The notes under the pieces were generated by a model, which saw nothing but the letters and a program-made list of their open reading frames with translations, ran no database searches and was not told the DNA's origin. Source: Shinisaurus crocodilurus (taxonomy: Eukaryota; Chordata; Lepidosauria; Squamata; Shinisauridae). Taken from it: a stretch of 64,000 nucleotides of DNA. Location of the stretch: assembly GCA_021292165.1 (NCBI GenBank), contig CM037876.1, positions 41,960,575 to 42,024,574 on the forward strand, written 5' to 3'. Made by a program: the position numbers and the translations under genes. This document shows, piece after piece, positions 13,210 through 64,000 of this stretch (its first letter is position 1; each line of letters starts with the position of its first letter).

Positions 13210-14355
13210 CACCTTGTATTTTATATAACCAGGGATGTACTTGTACAGTAAATCCAATTCAAAGGCTGAAGAGTTTTTGTGAAGAATTTGAGTTTCGCTC
13301 AGAGATGCAGCAGTTTTAAAAGTTCCTGATAGATATGCCTATCAGATTTCACTTTCATGATTTCTCTCTTCACCCTATATAATCAACAAATGACCGTATG
13401 GCATGGACAGTTCAGTAACTGAAAGCTCGCTTTCACATTCTTCTTAAAAGGATGGACAGTTCACAACCTGTAGCATTTTTTTTTTCTTAAGCTGTAATAC
13501 TGGAATTGTAAAATTTTATGGAAGCCTATAATTAGAGAGAACTCAGCCATGGAAGTGTTTAAGCACTATCCTAGAAAAATGTGTGTCTTAGGTTAACCTT
13601 TTTGGTTTGATTATTGGTGCCACCTAGCGGAATGCAAACAAAATTCTAAAGTTGGTTTGTTTTGCATTCCATGATCCTTGGATCAAGTATTTCCATGTCC
13701 TAGATGAGACCAAGGCATTGATTATACCCTGATTAATGGGGTACACTGTATTAAAGCTAAGAACTGGGGAAGTAAAATACATTTGCCAATGGCTCTACAG
13801 CAGCTAATAAGAAATCAGCTTTGAATTTGTCCTAGCTGAATAAAGAATCTTAACTCAAAGCTATTGTGGAAATAAAGTAGAATTAGTATTTTTTTAATGG
13901 CAGGATATTTTCCAGCTTTGGAGAGTATTACATTCCACAAGTTTAGATGGCTTTTTAAAAGGCCTGAACATTCATACAGGATAGGTCTATTAATAGCTAA
14001 ATAAAACTTCATTAGCAGAGGCTGTATACTTCCAAATACCAGATGCTGGGGATAAACAGCAGGGAAGAGCCGTTGCCTTGATTGTGTACTTCCTCGGAGC
14101 ATTTGACCACTCACTATTGGAAATAGGGTTCCATAAAATCTAGTCTGGTCCTCTTACGTAGTTTCAAGAGCAGTATAAGCCGGGGGTGGGGGGAGATAGC
14201 GGCGGCGGCTTCTTGCACTACAGATTTATATTGCATGGCATACTAGAACTATGAGTGACAGGATGAAGAAGGAAAGCATTTCTCATGTTGAACTATTAGG
14301 AAGAAGAAGTGACTTCTAGAGAAGGATGCTCAAACAGGCCAACAGCTGAGTATAA

Positions 14356-14470
14356 GAAGAGCCCTGCTAGATCAGACTGAAGGTCCATCTGGTCTAGCAG
14401 CCATTCATTGGGTGATTGAGTTCTGGTGTTAAGAGAGGGAGAAATATCTCTGCCCATCATATCATGTAAA
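14356..14470 (+). repeat. CR1- or SINE-like fragment
   Basis: AAGAGCCCTGCTAGATCAGA then GGTCCATCTGGTCTAGCAGC, a common dispersed reptile/bird repeat segment. Confidence 0.5.
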
Positions 14471-14471
14471 T

Positions 14472-14768
14472 AAGAGGTGTTGAACCTCCGGCCTCTGGAA
14501 CAAATCTGGTCTTCGGGTTCCCCAGAAGGCGGCACCACTTTCTCCTGGCCACAGATTGGTGGTTTTTACATGTTTTTTCCCATTATAAAAGGTTGAAATG
14601 CCTCTCCCAAGACTTAGTTACTGGTTAGTAAGAGCGCTAAGCTAAAATATGCTGGTATTTTGGCCCACTCCTTTTGCCTTCGGTCCCATCCACCACTGGG
14701 ATGCACATCCCAAGAGCTGCTCCAGAAGTGAATTTGGCCCTCGGGCTGAAAGTGGTTCAACACTCCTG
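14472..14768. mobile_element. hAT-type non-autonomous element
   Basis: Inverted termini around GTGTTGAACC; 8-bp duplication ATGTAAAT/ATGTAGAT (14464-14471, 14769-14776), one mismatch. Confidence 0.75.
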
Positions 14769-14888
14769 ATGTAGATTGTAGAGACTTATTAGCCGCTGTC
14801 TTTTCTAAACTAAAAAGCCCCAAATGCTCTTGACCTTTACTCATAGGCAATGTGCCCCAACTCTTTGATACTTTCGGTTACCATAGTG

Positions 14889-15025
14889 CAGTGGTGGGAA
14901 ACCTTTGGCCCTCTAGATGGTGATGGACTACAACTCCCATCATCCATGACCACTGGTCATGCTGTCTAGGGCTGATGGAAGTTGGAGTCCAAAAACAACT
15001 AGAGAGCCACAGGTTCCCTGCTTCA
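14889..15025. mobile_element. hAT-type short foldback element
   Basis: Perfect 8-bp duplication CCATAGTG (14881-14888, 15026-15033). Left terminus CAGTGGTGGGAAACC; the arms include GGACTACAACTCCCATCATC. Confidence 0.85.
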
Positions 15026-15078
15026 CCATAGTGCATCATAGCATGCAAAGTAGTATGAAGAACAAAGAAGTTACTTAA

Positions 15079-15190
15079 AGGCACAATCCTGTGCAAGTTT
15101 AGACAGAAAAAAAGCCTACAGCTATGCTGGCTGGGGCATGCTGGGAGCTGTAGGCCTTTTTTCTGTCTAAACTTGCACAGGATTGCACCC
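15079..15190. mobile_element. Harbinger-like foldback element, copy 2
   Basis: 112 bases flanked by TAA. Nearly complete inverted repeat with termini AGGCACAATCCTGTGCAAGT and its complement. Confidence 0.8.
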
Positions 15191-15307
15191 TAAACGTGTT
15201 TAAATACATGAAACAGTTAATAGATCAAAATATACCATGTCAAGAACAAAATGAACTGTGCATAAGAGTAATAAAAATAATAGGTAACAGAACTTAATGA
15301 TTTGCAA

Positions 15308-15313
15308 TTTATT
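15308..15313 (-). terminator. SEC24D: candidate SEC24D polyadenylation signal AATAAA (reverse strand)
   Basis: TTTATT on the + strand reads AATAAA on the - strand, about 300 bases after the SEC24D stop codon. It is the first canonical signal I noticed there. Confidence 0.45.
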
Positions 15314-15465
15314 AAAGTTTATGAAATGGAAACCACATGCTTTTAAGCTTTGACAGATTCAAGGATTCCAAATCTTGTCATAAGAAACTTCTTTTTAAAG
15401 AACGGTAAAGGCTCTCCCATAGGAGTTATACCTGAGCATAGACTTTATGCTTATTCTACATAAAT

Positions 15466-15480
15466 GGGGGGGGGGGGGGG
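15466..15480. repeat. poly(G) run in the SEC24D 3' UTR region
   Basis: 15 consecutive G on the + strand, so C-rich in the SEC24D transcript. Confidence 0.9.
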
Positions 15481-15612
15481 CTACATTATTATGAAAAAGG
15501 GCACTAGTGTATGAAATTAGAAACTGTACAAAAGGTCACATTAAAAAGCACCTTATGGTTGGTCACTTAAGAATAGTCCCTCTTGCAAAGAGAATTAATA
15601 TTCAAGCATCCA

Positions 15613-61091
<45,479 letters not shown>

Positions 61092-61336
61092 CTGAGACAT
61101 TCAAAATAACAACAAGATTAGATGAAAAATAAAACACATCATGTTTAATAAATCAGTACTGAGTAAAAAGTTCTTTACGCAACCTTTTTTGTTCAAAGAT
61201 GGTGGGGAGGAGCTTTTGGGTGTGAAGGTTTCTCAAAACTGTCCCCCTCATATTTTTCATCACCACCTGTTTATGGTCCAACTGTAGTGATTGCTCTTGG
61301 GCATCCTGGCTGCTGGCAGACACTTTTTTTTTTTCA

Positions 61337-61467
61337 TTCACAAGTTTCCAGAGTGAGAGTAGGAAACACTATCCTCGTTCTGATTTGGCTTCACACCAAA
61401 GCCATGTCATCATTTGGCATTGTTATGAAGCCAAATCAGAGTAATGGTACTCTGGAAACTTGTGGAA
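61337..61467. repeat. foldback element
   Basis: CACAAGTTTCCAGAGT at the left and its complement at the right, with inner arms TCTGATTTGGCTTC and complement. Confidence 0.7.
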
Positions 61468-61728
61468 TTTTTTAAAAAGTGCATCCAGCCATGGGCACAA
61501 TTGTGGCTGATGTACATTTGCCCCACACTTTGCCCCAGTTCACATTCCTGCCATCAGAATAGTTGAAATACCATCCTAACTTCTCCAACTTGTTTGTAGG
61601 ATGCCAAGTTTGGTGTATTTTGGCTCAGCAATACTTACAACATGTTGCCCTGAGCTTCTATTCCTCCCACTGACCTCTCTTTAGGGTCTTCTTGAAAAAA
61701 TAGCTCATTTAGACTTTTATTGACTGGG

Positions 61729-62086
61729 TTCACATGTTAGGGAAGGAAAAGAAGTCACAGTGGCTTCTTTTCCCCACCTCACACGTTCCGCCTCATTTTC
61801 ATAATTACCCATGCCATGCGCTGGTTGCTGTGTCATCTGAACCCAGCGAGGGTGGACAGCGGGGGTGGTTTCCAAACCATCCTGGAACCCAAGAACAAGC
61901 CATGGGTTGCTGGGTGGTTCAGAAGCCACCCCTGTAGCCCACCTCGCCGGGTTCGGATGACACAGCAACCTGCACACAGTATCATTATGGAAATGAGGCA
62001 GTGTGTGACTGGCACACACGGGGTGGGGAAAAGAAGCCACCATGGCTTCTTTTCCTTCCCCAATCATGCGAAACCCAGCCATTATG
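61729..62086. repeat. 360-base foldback element
   Basis: Arms around GGAAGGAAAAGAAG...GGCTTCTTTTCC at both ends and GTTGCTGTGTCATC with GATGACACAGCAAC near the middle. Both strands give similar open frames because of the symmetry. Confidence 0.7.
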
Positions 62087-62484
62087 TTCTATGCAAAAAA
62101 GTGGAGGATTGGTTGCAACACGTTAACAACCAAAAGCATTAAGTCAACTCAATGATCAAACATATTAATAATAACCTCAAAACCCCAAAGTATTTTAAAA
62201 TCCCAGCAAATCCTTCTCCCACAAAGTACCAGCTTTAACCAAACCACTAAAGCCAAACGAAGAAGAAATAACTTATTGCCAGAAAAGGCTCAAGTTCAAC
62301 CTTTACAGAGTCTTCAAGTAGATGGAATTTCACAATTCACCAAGAACACATTTCTACATATGGTGGTCCTGCTAACTTGACAAATAGAGGAAGTTGAACA
62401 ATGGATGCTCTTGATCAATATAAAAATATATCATAGAAATTAAATTTGAACTTTCTTATAAAGGAAGACTTGAAGTTTAACTCT

Positions 62485-62621
62485 TTTTTTAAAAAAAATA
62501 TGTTTTATTAATTTTTTTCAAATCTTACAACTACTAATGAATGCAACAAATAAAAATACAACATAAACATTGTGCACCCCCCCCCACCTCTTGGGACCAA
62601 GTTATATTTATCCCCCCCAAA

Positions 62622-62668
<47 letters not shown>

Positions 62669-63258
62669 TATTCTATATTTCAAAAATATAACAAATCTTG
62701 ACAAGGTTTGTTCCCCTTCCCCTTCACCAACACATAATCCAAAAATTTACCCCAAATGTTCACAAAAGTGTCTTTCTCCAATTGTCCTTTTTGACACTTG
62801 ATATTACAAATTAATTTATCATTTAACACAATATCCCATACCTCTTTATACCATTCAGTAATTGAAAAGACATGTTGAACCTTCCAATTCCTAACTATCA
62901 TTAATTTAGCTGCTGTTAACAAATTCACAATCAATTCTTTTGTATTTTTTAAACAAACTAACTTTTCTGTAATTGTTAACAATGCTAATTTTGGGCAGAC
63001 TTCTAATTCCATTCCAATTATTTCTGATATTTCTGCAAATACTTTCTGCCAAAATTCCAAAACATTTTTACAGCTCCACCACATGTGGGCATATGTACCT
63101 TTTACATTACATCCTCTCCAACACAATGCAGAGCAATTGTTATCTATCCGATTTAATGTTACTGGAGTTAAATACCATCTCCATACCACTTTATAAAAGT
63201 TCTCTTTTATCCTAGTTGACATAATTCTTACAATACGTCTATCCCAAATATTTTTCCA
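62485..63258 (-). mobile_element. 5'-truncated L1 retrotransposon (ORF2 C-terminus and 3' end)
   Basis: Flanked by a perfect 15-bp duplication TTGAAGTTTAACTCT (62470-62484, 63259-63273). On the reverse strand it encodes about 190 uninterrupted residues of the ORF2 C-terminus, with the cysteine/histidine segment CWRGC...HMWWSC typical of vertebrate L1, then a 3' end containing a (TA)n run (62625-62662) and an A-rich tail. An open frame begins outside the insertion at 63369 and reads through the duplication by chance. Confidence 0.9.
62680..63258 (-). pseudogene. L1 ORF2 C-terminal fragment
   Basis: Open to the stop at 62680-62682. Contains WKNIWDRRIVRIMSTRIKEN and the HMWWSCKNVLEFWQKVFAEI segment. 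No RT or endonuclease part is present. Confidence 0.85.
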
Positions 63259-64000
63259 TTGAAGTTTAACTCTATATAGAAAAAAGCCAACGATGGTATC
63301 ATGGATTGGCAATGCCCTATTCCATGCAGTGGAAGAGAAAACAGGCAAAATAGTGTGTCCGTATTCCATTTTGCTCTTTCCTTCCTGCAGCCTTTTCTGC
63401 TATCACCACCAGGTGGAAGTCTTTAATTGTCTAGGTGCCTCCACCGAACCAACTTTAAAACTTTCTGGGTGTCAAGTATCTACTTCAGATAGTGTGGGGG
63501 TTGGCTATTAGGCATGAAGTGGGTAACTAAAAATAGAGAGAGCACAAAGTTTCAAATAACAAAGTTTTAAATTTTACTGAAGAAAAATGTTAGTAGAAAA
63601 AAGTTTTAAAATCTGAATGGATGCACACACACCCCACACAAAAACCCATATGAGCAATAGGATAATAAAACCACCAGGAATAAACACATCTAGCTAATCT
63701 AACTAGACTCTGTCCCTGTTTTATCTAGGTCCCCTGTACAAGTGATATCTTACTGTCACTGGTCTAACTTTCCAGTTCCAGAACCTCTGATTCTCTCTTT
63801 CCTCTAGGACCCTAACCTTCTTTCTTTATTTTGTTTGTTCCTTCTTTCCTTCCTTCCTTCCCCCCCCCCCCCACTTCTCTATCACTCTAATTGTAGAGCC
63901 TTTGGCTTTTATCTAAAATTAGGGATTTTTTCTCTCCCTAACTCCAAACTACCCTCCAGGAGTGTAGTTTCTTGTTCATTTCTGCAAACTGAGTTTCTGT

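Larger units (their letters stand above)
12030..15300. other. spacer between the convergent genes
   Basis: About 3.3 kb between the likely 3' ends of METTL14 and SEC24D. It contains a 19-base A run (13191-13209), a CR1- or SINE-like fragment (14356-14470), two hAT-type foldback elements (14472-14768 and 14889-15025) and a Harbinger-like foldback (15079-15190). Open frames such as the 155-codon one at 12510 show no recognisable family. Confidence 0.6.
61092..64000 (-). other. SEC24D: SEC24D intron (window end)
   Basis: No upstream SEC24D exon is found. Holds a foldback at 61337-61467, a 360-base foldback at 61729-62086, the L1 fragment and a CTTC/C-rich run at 63841-63872. Confidence 0.7.

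Noticed and set aside
63259..63369. N-terminal extension of the L1 open frame
   Set aside because: It lies outside the L1 and crosses the target duplication, so it is open by chance.

Overview
This window is nuclear DNA of a vertebrate, most likely a squamate reptile (lizard). Genes are split by GT-AG introns, intergenic DNA is AT-rich, and the repeats are of reptile type: L2 3' ends with ATAAAT tails, a Sauria-like tRNA SINE, a 5S rRNA-headed SINE with a CR1-like tail, hAT, Harbinger-like and Tigger-like short elements, an L1 and a full-length Ty1/copia element. The species cannot be named from the sequence.

Two conserved genes lie tail to tail. On the + strand, the last four coding exons of METTL14 (1815-9609) encode the final 241 residues of this subunit of the m6A RNA methyltransferase. 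On the - strand, the last 16 coding exons of SEC24D (61091 down to 15613) encode about 728 residues of a COPII cargo adaptor: zinc finger, trunk, beta-sandwich, helical and gelsolin-like parts. Every exon joins the next in phase. The two stop codons are about 6 kb apart, and the METTL14-SEC24D order matches the human neighbourhood. The 5' parts of both genes lie outside the window.

Layout: 1-9609 METTL14 exons and introns; 9610-15612 the METTL14 3' UTR, spacer and SEC24D 3' UTR; 15613-61091 SEC24D; 61092-64000 SEC24D intron with a long foldback and a 5'-truncated L1.

The introns hold the unusual material. A copia element (21138-26466) has nearly identical LTRs, a 5-bp target duplication and a primer site complementary to the anticodon arm of initiator tRNA-Met; its polyprotein is broken by one frame change. 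A GC-rich hAT-type element (30628-31500), nested in a second hAT element, carries what looks like a CpG-island promoter and first exon. An 850-bp Tigger-like element (57299-58148) is built from serial long hairpins. Many foldback elements still have recognisable target-site duplications. The two host genes work in unrelated processes (mRNA methylation and ER export), and I see no operon-like or system-like cooperation between them.
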